Source of the DNA: Kiritimatiellia bacterium
GTDB lineage: Bacteria > Verrucomicrobiota > Kiritimatiellia > RFP12 > UBA3636
Assembly (NCBI GenBank): GCA_016295275.1
Contig: JAEDLN010000074.1
Location: forward strand, 1 to 9,796
Reading direction: 5' to 3'
Length of the DNA: 9,796 nucleotides
In this document: piece by piece, positions 1 to 6,225 of the stretch
Layout of the letters: each line of letters begins with the position of its first letter
Position numbering within the stretch: position 1 is the first letter of the stretch
The notes under the pieces: model-generated
Databases searched by the model: none
What the model saw: only the letters and a program-made list of their open reading frames with translations
Told to the model about the DNA's origin: nothing
Position numbers and translations under genes: made by a program

Positions 1-193
1 GATGAAGAATAATATCAAAAAGCGCCAAACCTAACGCGCTTTTACCAATACCATTGGGACCATACACAATAGCGTTTTTTACAACGCCGTCAGATTCAAT
101 CTCTGAATTAAAATCATACTTACCGGCCTTGAAATCAAATTTCAGCCGATTCTGAAAACCTCTAAAATTCTCAACTTCGAAGCTTTTCAGCAT
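1..193 (-). CDS. AAA family ATPase, N-terminal 64 residues (cut by window start)
   Basis: This is the first 64 codons of a larger protein, read from the ATG at 193-191 and continuing off the left edge. The N-terminus MLKSFEVENFRGF is typical of the AAA_15/AAA_21 (SMC/RecF/OLD-like) ATPases, where a short beta strand precedes the P-loop. The Walker A motif GPNGIGKS is at residues 45-52. Such stand-alone ATPases often belong to phage-defence or abortive-infection modules, sometimes paired with a second gene (for example RloB-like or TOPRIM partners), but the partner would lie outside this window. Base composition is clearly AT-richer than the genes to the right, and it has a consensus-like promoter and AAGGAG box, unlike most neighbours. 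That suggests horizontal acquisition (inference). The fold is well supported; the defence role is only a family-level possibility. Confidence 0.85.
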   Translation of the reverse strand, partial: MLKSFEVENFRGFQNRLKFDFKAGKYDFNSEIESDGVVKNAIVYGPNGIGKSALGLALFDIILH

Positions 194-210
194 ACTTTTT
201 ATCTTATTTT

Positions 211-216
211 CTCCTT
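211..216 (-). promoter_or_regulatory. Shine-Dalgarno AAGGAG, unusually far from the ATG
   Basis: On the minus strand AAGGAG is followed by 17 bases before the ATG at 193-191. That is longer than the usual 5-10. An in-frame ATA codon lies at about 203-201, with better spacing, but ATA is a very rare start. The MLKSFEVENF start fits the family N-terminus, so the ATG was kept. Confidence 0.5.
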
Positions 217-228
217 AAATGCCTATTG

Positions 229-257
229 ATTATACCAAAAGTTTCGTTAACAGACAA
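229..257 (-). promoter_or_regulatory. Sigma-70-type promoter for the AAA ATPase gene
   Basis: On the minus strand TTGTCT (257-252) is separated by 17 bases from a perfect TATAAT (234-229). Transcription would start near 222, giving a leader of about 28 bases that contains the AAGGAG box. This is the best consensus promoter seen in the window. Confidence 0.65.
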
Positions 258-262
258 GCGCA

Positions 263-281
263 ATCGTAGTTTTTCTACGAT
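263..281. repeat. Perfect 7-bp inverted repeat with a T5 loop
   Basis: ATCGTAG (263-269) and CTACGAT (275-281) flank TTTTT. It sits immediately upstream of the -35 box of the AAA ATPase promoter. Neither strand has a T-run after the stem, so it does not look like an intrinsic terminator. A protein-binding site or a mobile-element scar are both possible. Confidence 0.5.
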
Positions 282-379
282 CGGGGCCACTAACCTACTA
301 AGATAAAATGAGAGGAAGGCAAGAGTCTGACCCCCACTTCACCAACTTCCATTCCCCCGCATTCAAACCGTGGCGACTC

Positions 380-521
380 CCGCAGAGGTCGCAGAGTTTT
401 TGACAGGATTTACAGGATTCACAGGATTTGAGCAAACCCGACAATCTTGTCAATCTTGTCAATCCTGTCTATCTTCTTCTCATTCTCATCCGCCACTCGC
501 CACCGTCGTCCGTCTCTGCGG
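380..521. repeat. Palindromic intergenic repeat element with 9-bp internal period
   Basis: The outer arms are CCGCAGAG (380-387), with a second CGCAGAG at 390-396, against CTCTGCGG (514-521). Inside them is an array of three forward nonamers and three inverted nonamers (402-469, listed separately). The two CGCAGAG copies are also spaced 9 bases apart. The region between 470 and 513 is pyrimidine-rich and shows no structure I can support. Together with 282-379, where I see no gene, this explains the long non-coding stretch before 603. Strings like CGCAGAG and GACAGGATT seem familiar to me as dispersed intergenic repeats in environmental bacterial genomes, but I cannot verify copies here. Confidence 0.6.
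402..469. repeat. Three direct plus three inverted nonamers forming a long hairpin
   Basis: Forward units are GACAGGATT (402-410), TACAGGATT (411-419) and CACAGGATT (420-428). After a 14-base loop come AATCTTGTC (443-451), AATCTTGTC (452-460) and AATCCTGTC (461-469). The outermost pair is a perfect 9-bp match. The two inner pairs differ at one position and have one G-T wobble each. In RNA or single-stranded DNA this gives a 27-base stem. The exact 9-base phase on both arms is directly visible. Confidence 0.85.
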
Positions 522-562
522 TGTGCCGTTTGATTCCGAAACTCCGAAACATATAGACGAAA

Positions 563-582
563 GCACATTGCAGAAAATGCGC
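563..582. promoter_or_regulatory. Candidate operator dyad upstream of the plus-strand cluster
   Basis: GCACATT (563-569) and AATGCGC (576-582) form an imperfect inverted repeat (6 of 7 positions) with a 6-base spacer. It overlaps the proposed -35 region of the gene at 603. A LacI-family regulator is encoded at the end of the same cluster, so autoregulation is conceivable. The dyad is short and could be chance. Confidence 0.25.
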
Positions 583-596
583 GATTGACATAGAAT
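568..596 (+). promoter_or_regulatory. Candidate promoter giving a leaderless or near-leaderless transcript
   Basis: TAGAAT (591-596) is a good -10 match and ends 6 bases before the ATG at 603. A weak -35, TTGCAG (568-573), is 17 bases upstream. With the usual 6-7 base distance from the -10 box, transcription would begin at or next to the A of the start codon. No Shine-Dalgarno sequence is present, which fits a leaderless mRNA. Confidence 0.4.
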
Positions 597-602
597 GCCC
601 AC

Positions 603-1646
603 ATGAAAATCGGAATTCTCGGATGCGGAATCGTGACCGAAAAAAGTCACCTTCCAACCTTTCCAATCGCAAACGATATCGAACGGACCGTTCTCTACGA
701 TCCCAAACCCGATCACGTGCGCGCCGTGGCGAAAAACAACGGCTTCGCACTCGGAACCTCAAATTGGGACGAATTCTGGAACGCACGGCCCGATACGCTT
801 CTTATCGCATCGCCCGCTTCCCGGCACCTTCAAAACGTCCGCGACGCCGCCGCGCATGGCATCCGGCATATCCTCTGCGAAAAACCATTAACCGATTCCA
901 ATGAGGATGACGCCGAAATGCTTCGGATCGCCCAAGAAAATCAAATCCGAATCATCCCCTGCTTCTGCTACCGGTTCGGATCCGTTTCAACCCAAATCCG
1001 CACTGCCATCCAGTCCGGCGCAATCGGCTCCGTACGGTCCATGCGCCTCGTCTTCAATTGGGACTGCCATGGAAAAAATCGCCCGGATATGCCGGCCGGA
1101 TACAATAAACGGAGACACCTCCGAATGCTGGAAGGCGGTCCTCTCGTCGACTGCGGTATCCATCTCGTCGATTTGCTGCGATTTTGGACCGGCGCCGAGC
1201 CGGTGGCGAGGACCGGCTTCGGGGCATGGGCCGATTCCTATGTCGCTCCGGATCATGTTTGGGCGCATATCACCCTGTCGAATGGAGCCCATGCCATGAC
1301 GGAAACCTCCTTTTCCTACGGACAGACCTGCAAGAACCGGCTCTCCCGCTATCTGTACGAGGTCATCGGCACGGACGGCGTAATTCGATACGACCGCGAC
1401 GCCCGGCTCTTCGAGTGCCAAAACGAAAAAGGATCCTTCTCCTTCCCCATCGGAGAAACAAAAGATTTCGGCGCATTCGATGCCGCTTATCTGCAAGCCG
1501 TCCGGACCGACGATTTCTCCGCTCTCCCCTCCATCGAGGATGCCATCCTTGCCGGAAAAATCGTCCGCGACGCAACTCGACAAGCCATCGAAAATCGCCA
1601 GGCTTCCCTGCCCCCGCCATGCATCCCATCGCCACCGTCCGCATGA
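603..1646 (+). CDS. Gfo/Idh/MocA family NAD(P)-dependent oxidoreductase
   Basis: A 347-residue cytoplasmic oxidoreductase of the glucose-fructose oxidoreductase/inositol dehydrogenase family. It has an N-terminal Rossmann fold starting MKIGILGCG (glycine-rich loop near residues 7-9) with an acidic residue, D33, at the end of the second strand, which favours NAD. The family motif EKP is at 93-95, and the C-terminal sugar-binding domain carries DCGIHLVD (183-190), with D183 and H187 as the likely catalytic pair. The substrate is probably a sugar, cyclitol or an oxidised derivative, but it cannot be read from sequence. The length is normal for the family, and the tail is a short proline-rich extension created by the overlap with the next gene. 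The ATG at 603 starts right at the Rossmann strand. Its stop shares ATGA (1643-1646) with queH, indicating translational coupling. It is the first gene of the cluster. Confidence 0.9.
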   Translation: MKIGILGCGIVTEKSHLPTFPIANDIERTVLYDPKPDHVRAVAKNNGFALGTSNWDEFWNARPDTLLIASPASRHLQNVRDAAAHGIRHILCEKPLTDSNEDDAEMLRIAQENQIRIIPCFCYRFGSVSTQIRTAIQSGAIGSVRSMRLVFNWDCHGKNRPDMPAGYNKRRHLRMLEGGPLVDCGIHLVDLLRFWTGAEPVARTGFGAWADSYVAPDHVWAHITLSNGAHAMTETSFSYGQTCKNRLSRYLYEVIGTDGVIRYDRDARLFECQNEKGSFSFPIGETKDFGAFDAAYLQAVRTDDFSALPSIEDAILAGKIVRDATRQAIENRQASLPPPCIPSPPSA

Positions 1647-2221
1647 ACAAGATACTTCTTCACGCCTGCTGCGGCCCTTGCGCCACCCACTGCGTTCTCG
1701 CGCTTCGCAATGCCGGCTGGGATCCGACCCTCTTCTTCGCAAACGATAACATGGACTCCGCCGAAGAATTTGAAAAACGCCTCGAATCCCTTCGCTTGTT
1801 CGCCCATGCGCAAAATGTCCCCGTCGAAGTGGCCCCCTACAAACCGGAATCCTGGAATGCCGATATCAGCGGATTCGAATCCGCCCCCGAAGGCGGTGCC
1901 CGCTGCGCACGCTGCTTCCTTCACAATCTGTCGCGCACCGCCGCATTCGCCGTCGATCGCGGTTTTCACCACTTTACGACGTCCTTGACGGTTTCGCCGC
2001 ATAAACACTCCCCGACCGTCTTCGCCGCCGGCAATGCAGCCGCCGCGGCCGCGGATGACGCACTCGCCTTCGAACCTTTCAATTTCAAAAAACAAAACGG
2101 ATTCCAGCACTCCGTCTCATTGGCAAAAGAATACGGACTCTATCGTCAGGATTATTGCGGTTGCCGCTTCTCTCGCCAACTTGCGCGAAACCGGGACTCC
2201 CTCCCCTCTCAGCCATCATGA
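1643..2221 (+). CDS. queH: Epoxyqueuosine reductase QueH (DUF208 family)
   Basis: QueH reduces epoxyqueuosine to queuosine in the wobble position of GUN-anticodon tRNAs, replacing the cobalamin-dependent QueG. The 192-residue protein shows the DUF208 pattern: N-terminal LLHACCGPC with the adjacent cysteines C9-C10 plus C13, then C88 and C91 in ARCARC, FTTSLTVSPHK (111-121), FKKQNGFQHS (148-157), and C172 and C174 in DYCGCRFS. These cysteines are the expected ligands for the iron-sulfur cluster and redox pair. The ATG at 1643 overlaps the stop of the upstream gene (ATGA). The QueH start with the LLHACCGPC strand a few residues in fits the family, so longer in-frame extensions were discarded. 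Its own stop again overlaps the next start (ATGA, 2218-2221). No other queuosine gene lies in the window. Confidence 0.93.
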   Translation: MNKILLHACCGPCATHCVLALRNAGWDPTLFFANDNMDSAEEFEKRLESLRLFAHAQNVPVEVAPYKPESWNADISGFESAPEGGARCARCFLHNLSRTAAFAVDRGFHHFTTSLTVSPHKHSPTVFAAGNAAAAAADDALAFEPFNFKKQNGFQHSVSLAKEYGLYRQDYCGCRFSRQLARNRDSLPSQPS

Positions 2222-3525
2222 GTACGCTCTATACCGCCCGGCTCGTCCTGACGCAGGACAATGACCGGACCCAAATCCGAAACGGCGCCGGCCTCGTCCG
2301 GGGAACAACCATCGCAGCGGTGGGCCCCGCCGATCGTCTTCGCCGCGAAAATCCCGATGCGACGGTCTCCGATCTCGGAAATGCCGTTATTCTCCCCGGT
2401 CTCGTCAACGCACATACGCACGTCGCAATGTCATTCGTGCGCGGCTTGGGCGATGATAAAAGCCTCTTCGATTGGCTCCACGAGGATATCTTTCCGGCCG
2501 AAGCCGGCCTGACACCCGAAATGCAGGCAATCGGATGCCGAATCTCGCTCGCGGAACTGATTCGGACTGGTTGTACCGCGTTCTACGATATGTACATGCG
2601 CCAAGACGTTCTGGCAGACGTCGCCTCGCAAATCGGTCTGCGAGCCGTCCTCGGCGAAAGCTTGACGCATTTCTTTCCGTCCGTCAACGGTTCGTCTCTC
2701 GAGGAAACGCTCGACCGGTTTCGCGCCCGCATCGAACGAACCCGCGAAAACCCTCTCTTGCGTCACGCCGTCGCTCCGCACGCCGTCTATACGACCGATC
2801 CCGACTTTCTCGTAAAGCTTCGCGCATTCGCCGATGAAACAGGGTCCCTGTTCTATATGCACATGAGCGAATCGAGAACCGAAACACAAGAAAACCTCCG
2901 CACATACGGAAAACGCCCGATTCCCTATTGCCGCGATCTGGGCATTCTGCGGAACGACACGTCCCTCGCACATTGCGTCGACGTCGATGCAGCAGATCTT
3001 CGAATCCTTCTCGAAACCGGCGCCATTCCCGTTCACAACCCTTCATCGAACCTCAAGCTTGCATCCGGAATCCTCCCTATGCAATCTTACCTCCGCGCCG
3101 GAATCCCGGTTGCCATCGGTACGGACGGACCGGCTTCCAATAACGCCCAAAACATGTTCCGCGAACTGTGGCTTGCGGCCATTCTCGCAAAATACGGTTC
3201 CGGTGATCCCGCCTCCTTTTCGGCACAGCTCGCGCTCGATCTGGCTACGCGCAACGGCGCCGCCGCCCTCCACGATCTCTCCATCGGTTCGCTTGAACCG
3301 GGCAAACAGGCCGATTTCTGCGCCCTCGACCTCAATGCCCCCGCCTTCCTCCCCGGCAACAATACGCTCTCCGATGTCGTTTACGCTTCCTCCGGATACG
3401 AAAACCGCTTGACCGTCGTCGCCGGACGCGAACTCTATCGCGACGGACGCTTTTCAACCTTCGACTACGAGACGCTGCTCGCCGAAGCCCGCTCAATCGC
3501 TCGCTCCCATACCCGCCTCTCTTGA
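2218..3525 (+). CDS. mtaD: Amidohydrolase, MTA/SAH (5'-deoxyadenosine) deaminase type
   Basis: A 435-residue metal-dependent aminohydrolase of the SsnA/MtaD branch, predicted to deaminate 5'-methylthioadenosine, S-adenosylhomocysteine or 5'-deoxyadenosine to the inosine forms. Visible motifs are GLVNAHTHVAMS (61-72, metal ligands H66 and H68), APHAVYT with H188, YMHMSES (H215 and E218, the HxxE pair), AHCV with H252, HNPSSNLKLASGI (273-285) and GTDG (D303). The NPxSNxKLASG block is characteristic of MtaD-type enzymes rather than guanine or cytosine deaminases. The N- and C-terminal beta-sandwich portions are both present, so the protein looks complete. The ATG at 2218 is chosen because of the ATGA overlap with queH and because MSTLYTARLVLTQD matches the usual first strand. 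Queuosine synthesis and radical-SAM enzymes both make adenosine by-products, a possible link with queH (inference). The exact substrate is uncertain. Confidence 0.85.
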   Translation: MSTLYTARLVLTQDNDRTQIRNGAGLVRGTTIAAVGPADRLRRENPDATVSDLGNAVILPGLVNAHTHVAMSFVRGLGDDKSLFDWLHEDIFPAEAGLTPEMQAIGCRISLAELIRTGCTAFYDMYMRQDVLADVASQIGLRAVLGESLTHFFPSVNGSSLEETLDRFRARIERTRENPLLRHAVAPHAVYTTDPDFLVKLRAFADETGSLFYMHMSESRTETQENLRTYGKRPIPYCRDLGILRNDTSLAHCVDVDAADLRILLETGAIPVHNPSSNLKLASGILPMQSYLRAGIPVAIGTDGPASNNAQNMFRELWLAAILAKYGSGDPASFSAQLALDLATRNGAAALHDLSIGSLEPGKQADFCALDLNAPAFLPGNNTLSDVVYASSGYENRLTVVAGRELYRDGRFSTFDYETLLAEARSIARSHTRLS

Positions 3526-3536
3526 TCTTCCCAGCC

Positions 3537-3872
3537 ATGACGCCGCGCCAACTCATTCCGGTGCTCCAGGCGACGCTCCTGACGCCGGAACTCGCCGATC
3601 TCGATTGCATCCGAACCGCGTACGCCTCCGATCTCATGTCGGATGTTTTGGAACACGCACCCGCCGGAGCCATCCTGATCACACTCCAAAATCGCGCCAT
3701 TGCCGCCGGTGTCGCTTTCGAAAAGCACCTTTCCGCAATCCTTGTCTGCCACGCCCGCACCCCCGAACCGAATCTGCTGGCACACTGCCAACGGGAAAAA
3801 ATCGCCCTTCTCTCTACCCCTCTCGACCAATTCTCCGCCTCTGTCCGAATCGGTCAATGCCTTTTGGCCTAA
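3537..3872 (+). CDS. Single-domain DRTGG protein
   Basis: A 111-residue protein that consists of little more than a DRTGG domain (PF07085), named for a motif that is not itself conserved here. The best signatures are AYASDLMSDVLEH (28-40) and the C-terminal IALLSTPLDQFSASVRIG (89-106), which resemble the stand-alone DRTGG proteins of anaerobes. In clostridia such proteins often sit beside [FeFe]-hydrogenase and anti-sigma-like kinase genes. No such partner is seen here. No catalytic residues can be named and the molecular role is unknown, though nucleotide or ligand sensing is the usual guess. The ATG at 3537 leaves an 11-base gap after the deaminase. An alternative TTG at 3522 would overlap its stop (TTGA) and add 5 residues. 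The LacI gene follows after 20 bases. Confidence 0.72.
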   Translation: MTPRQLIPVLQATLLTPELADLDCIRTAYASDLMSDVLEHAPAGAILITLQNRAIAAGVAFEKHLSAILVCHARTPEPNLLAHCQREKIALLSTPLDQFSASVRIGQCLLA

Positions 3873-3892
3873 CTTCTCCCCTGCTTTCCAAC

Positions 3893-4939
3893 ATGATCAG
3901 CATCTCGGATGTCGCACGCGAAGCCTCTTGCTCGCCTTCCCTCGTTTCCAAAGTTCTCCGGAACCGTATGGGGAAAAGCTCCGCACGCCCCGAAACAATT
4001 GCCCGTATCCACGAAACGGCCAAACGGCTCGGCTATACGCCGAATCCCACGGCAAGAGCCCTCGTTCAAGGAAAACGGGGCGCCATCGCAATCCTCATCC
4101 CGGAATTCTACGGCCAACCCTCCTCCGGTCTCGATTCCAAGCTCCTCATCACCATCGCCAAAGATCTCAATATCCGAAATGAACGGCTGATGCTTCAATT
4201 CTATTGGACAATAGACGATCTGAAAGACGCTCTCAAGGCGTCCAATCCGGCATCCGTCGATGGAATCATCGCCGTCCTAACCCCAAGCTCCGGAAATCCG
4301 CCCCTTTCCGAAATTCTCTCTACCGTAAAGATTCCCATCGTAACCATCAATACACAGCCGGTTGCCGATACCATCCCAAATGTCGGTCTCGATCAAATCA
4401 GCGTCGGATACTGCGCAACCAAACACCTGCTGGATTGCGGCTGCAAGGCTCCCCTGTTTATCGCCTGCACCGATAACGAAACGAAAATGCGGTTCACAGG
4501 CTTCAAAACCGCTTTGCAAGAGGCCGGTCTTCCGTTTTCTCCCTCGCATTATTGGGATATCCAACTCTATCGGCAAGAAATCCTGATTCGGAATATCGTC
4601 GAGTCCATCAACGGAAAATTCGACTGGGACTCCATCGTCACGCCCTCCGATTCCATCGCCTTTACGGCGATTCAAACACTCCAAACCAACGGATTCCGGA
4701 TCCCGGACGATATCCAAATCGTCGGTATCGACAACTCGCCGATCTGCAACTACGCGATTCCCCATATCTCCTCCGTTTCCGGTTGCGACGACGAACGGGC
4801 CATGATCGCCATCCGGGAACTCCACAACCTCATGAACGGAGAAAAGGCGGAAAACCACATCATCGAACCGAAAGTCATGGTGCGCCAATCGACGCGCCCC
4901 CTTTCGTCAACTGATCCGCTCCGCAAACGCGGATACTAG
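3893..4939 (+). CDS. LacI/GalR-family transcriptional regulator
   Basis: A 348-residue DNA-binding repressor. The N-terminal helix-turn-helix is clear: ISDVAREASCSPSLVSKVL (4-22), then the second helix region and the hinge ending in LGYTPNPTARALVQGKRG. The rest is a periplasmic-binding-protein-like effector domain with AIAILIPE at its first strand, VDGIIAV, and DDIQIVGIDNSP near the C-terminus. Such regulators usually sense a sugar or sugar phosphate. The most probable target here is the cluster headed by the oxidoreductase at 603, perhaps through the dyad at 563-582 (inference). The ATG at 3893 was chosen because it starts directly at the HTH. The frame is open far upstream, but that stretch has no family similarity and overlaps the DRTGG gene. 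Its stop overlaps the convergent gene's stop in CTAG. Confidence 0.92.
   Translation: MISISDVAREASCSPSLVSKVLRNRMGKSSARPETIARIHETAKRLGYTPNPTARALVQGKRGAIAILIPEFYGQPSSGLDSKLLITIAKDLNIRNERLMLQFYWTIDDLKDALKASNPASVDGIIAVLTPSSGNPPLSEILSTVKIPIVTINTQPVADTIPNVGLDQISVGYCATKHLLDCGCKAPLFIACTDNETKMRFTGFKTALQEAGLPFSPSHYWDIQLYRQEILIRNIVESINGKFDWDSIVTPSDSIAFTAIQTLQTNGFRIPDDIQIVGIDNSPICNYAIPHISSVSGCDDERAMIAIRELHNLMNGEKAENHIIEPKVMVRQSTRPLSSTDPLRKRGY
4936..4939. other. Shared CTAG: two convergent genes end on one palindrome
   Basis: The plus-strand LacI gene ends with TAG at 4937-4939 and the minus-strand EboF-like gene ends with TAG read from 4938-4936. The four bases CTAG therefore encode both stops. There is no intergenic space for a terminator between the two clusters. 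Confidence 0.95.
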
Positions 4940-6210
4940 CGAAGACAATCGAAGGACGATTGGAGCCGTCTGACAGTCTCCAGATACGTGTCCGCCGGCG
5001 CAAACGCCGTCGATGCGATGGCAACGCGATTGCGCCGTCCGTGCGTCCCGCCAATGCGGGAGGCGTTTTGGCACGTGGAGGGCGGAATCGGTATGCGCCG
5101 GTCGAAAAACAACTCGCAAGGGTCGTAGCCGGGCTTGTTGTGAATATCAATGTGAGTCGCCCAATCCGGCGCCTCGCTCGAATCGGTCCACCAAGGGTAC
5201 GCACACCACGAGCCCTGACGCGCCAGCAACAGCAATTCTCCCGCAGACGAATGCGCCCACTCGCCTCCCTTGCATGCCGGCTCTACGCTTTCGTACTCGC
5301 CCGTTTCCAACAGGATGCCGCGGACAAAGTCCACGTCCTCCGGATTGCGGACATAGACATGCGCAATCTCGTGGTCCGCCATCGCAAAAGCCTTGGATGC
5401 CGCAAAGTCCGGATAGAGGCGTCCCCGGACTTCTCGCGTGAAAAACAACCCGTACTGGCGAAGCGTCCGATTCGGAAACGCCGGCGCCATCGTCGTTTTT
5501 CCAATGGCATACTCGCCCAAAACCGTTACTTCCGAGCCGCACCGCTTCGCCAACGCAACCAGCCGCTCCAACTCATGCCGGAAGCGCTCGAACGCAGCCG
5601 CCGATCGCGGATGCGACGGTCCATATCGCTGCGCCTCGTAATCAAGCGTCGGCAAATAGAGAAAACAGAGATCCGGATCGTACCGCTCCCGCATCGCCAG
5701 AAAATGCTCCAAAACGGAATCGCCCGCTTTTGCCCAGGCAAGCGGTCCCCAATACCGCCACAACGGAAAGGTCCCTAGCGCCTTGCGCATCGCCTCGGCC
5801 GCCCCCTCCGGTTGCGCATAATTCGCCATGACCATGCCACCGCCGTGCAAATGGATCGGAGCCGGCGAAACAAGCGCGTCGACCTGCTCCCCGAAACTTT
5901 GCTGGAAGAAAAAAAGCCCGACCGTGGAACCCGCCGCGCGCGCCCGCTCCCAAATGCGATTGCCCCGGACTAGCGCGCTGGATTGCTCCCAAAACAACGG
6001 CCTCTGCAATGTCTTCGAATAATAGCCGTTCGATGTCATGCCATGCCCGCACGGCAAAAGACCCGTCCGGAGCGTCCCTTGGGCCACGCAGGTGAGCGCG
6101 GGAAAAACCGATTCCAAAGGAGAAAAGCGCAACCCGCACAGCATTTCGCCTCCGGCACGCTCCAAATCCTCCCAACCGAGTCCGGCCACACTGACTACCA
6201 GATGCTTCAT
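4936..6210 (-). CDS. EboF-like alkaline phosphatase superfamily (nucleotide pyrophosphatase-like) protein
   Basis: A 424-residue member of the type I phosphodiesterase/nucleotide pyrophosphatase group (PF01663), closest by motif to EboF of the ebo cluster. Seen: PALTCVAQGTLRTG with the nucleophile T40, LPTLDYEAQRYGP (D190), VLGEYAI (231-236), ADHEIAHVYV (278-287), HIDIHNKPGYDPCELFFD (353-370) and GTHGRRN with H390. Several canonical metal positions are changed: A9 where the first strand normally has Asp (VAGLG), Q194 four residues after D190 instead of His, and E233-Y234 in place of Asp-His. I recall similar changes as an EboF trait, but cannot align here. There is no signal peptide, so it is probably cytoplasmic. 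The start has a good ribosome site, GGAAGGGG, just upstream. It follows the prenyltransferase gene after 15 bases and is the last gene of the operon. The substrate is unknown, plausibly a phosphate- or pyrophosphate-bearing precursor. Confidence 0.78.
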   Translation of the reverse strand: MKHLVVSVAGLGWEDLERAGGEMLCGLRFSPLESVFPALTCVAQGTLRTGLLPCGHGMTSNGYYSKTLQRPLFWEQSSALVRGNRIWERARAAGSTVGLFFFQQSFGEQVDALVSPAPIHLHGGGMVMANYAQPEGAAEAMRKALGTFPLWRYWGPLAWAKAGDSVLEHFLAMRERYDPDLCFLYLPTLDYEAQRYGPSHPRSAAAFERFRHELERLVALAKRCGSEVTVLGEYAIGKTTMAPAFPNRTLRQYGLFFTREVRGRLYPDFAASKAFAMADHEIAHVYVRNPEDVDFVRGILLETGEYESVEPACKGGEWAHSSAGELLLLARQGSWCAYPWWTDSSEAPDWATHIDIHNKPGYDPCELFFDRRIPIPPSTCQNASRIGGTHGRRNRVAIASTAFAPADTYLETVRRLQSSFDCLR

Positions 6211-6225
6211 TCGTCCCCCCTTCCG

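Noticed and set aside
263..281. Intrinsic terminator
   Set aside because: The T-run is in the loop and no T-tract follows the stem on either strand.
402..469. CRISPR array
   Set aside because: Units are only 9 bases, contiguous, and inverted about a loop; there are no spacers.
370..588. Plus-strand ORF of 72 codons
   Set aside because: It lies within the palindromic repeat; its TGFTGFTGF and SCQSCQSC runs are translations of the nonamers.
987..3857. Minus-strand ORFs opposite the plus-strand cluster (for example 987-1742, 1487-2110, 2431-3036)
   Set aside because: Opposite-strand shadows of the oxidoreductase, queH, deaminase and DRTGG genes; no family motifs.
3605..3892. 96-codon N-terminal extension of the LacI gene
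   Set aside because: It overlaps the DRTGG gene in another frame, is Arg/Pro-rich, and the HTH begins directly at the ATG at 3893.
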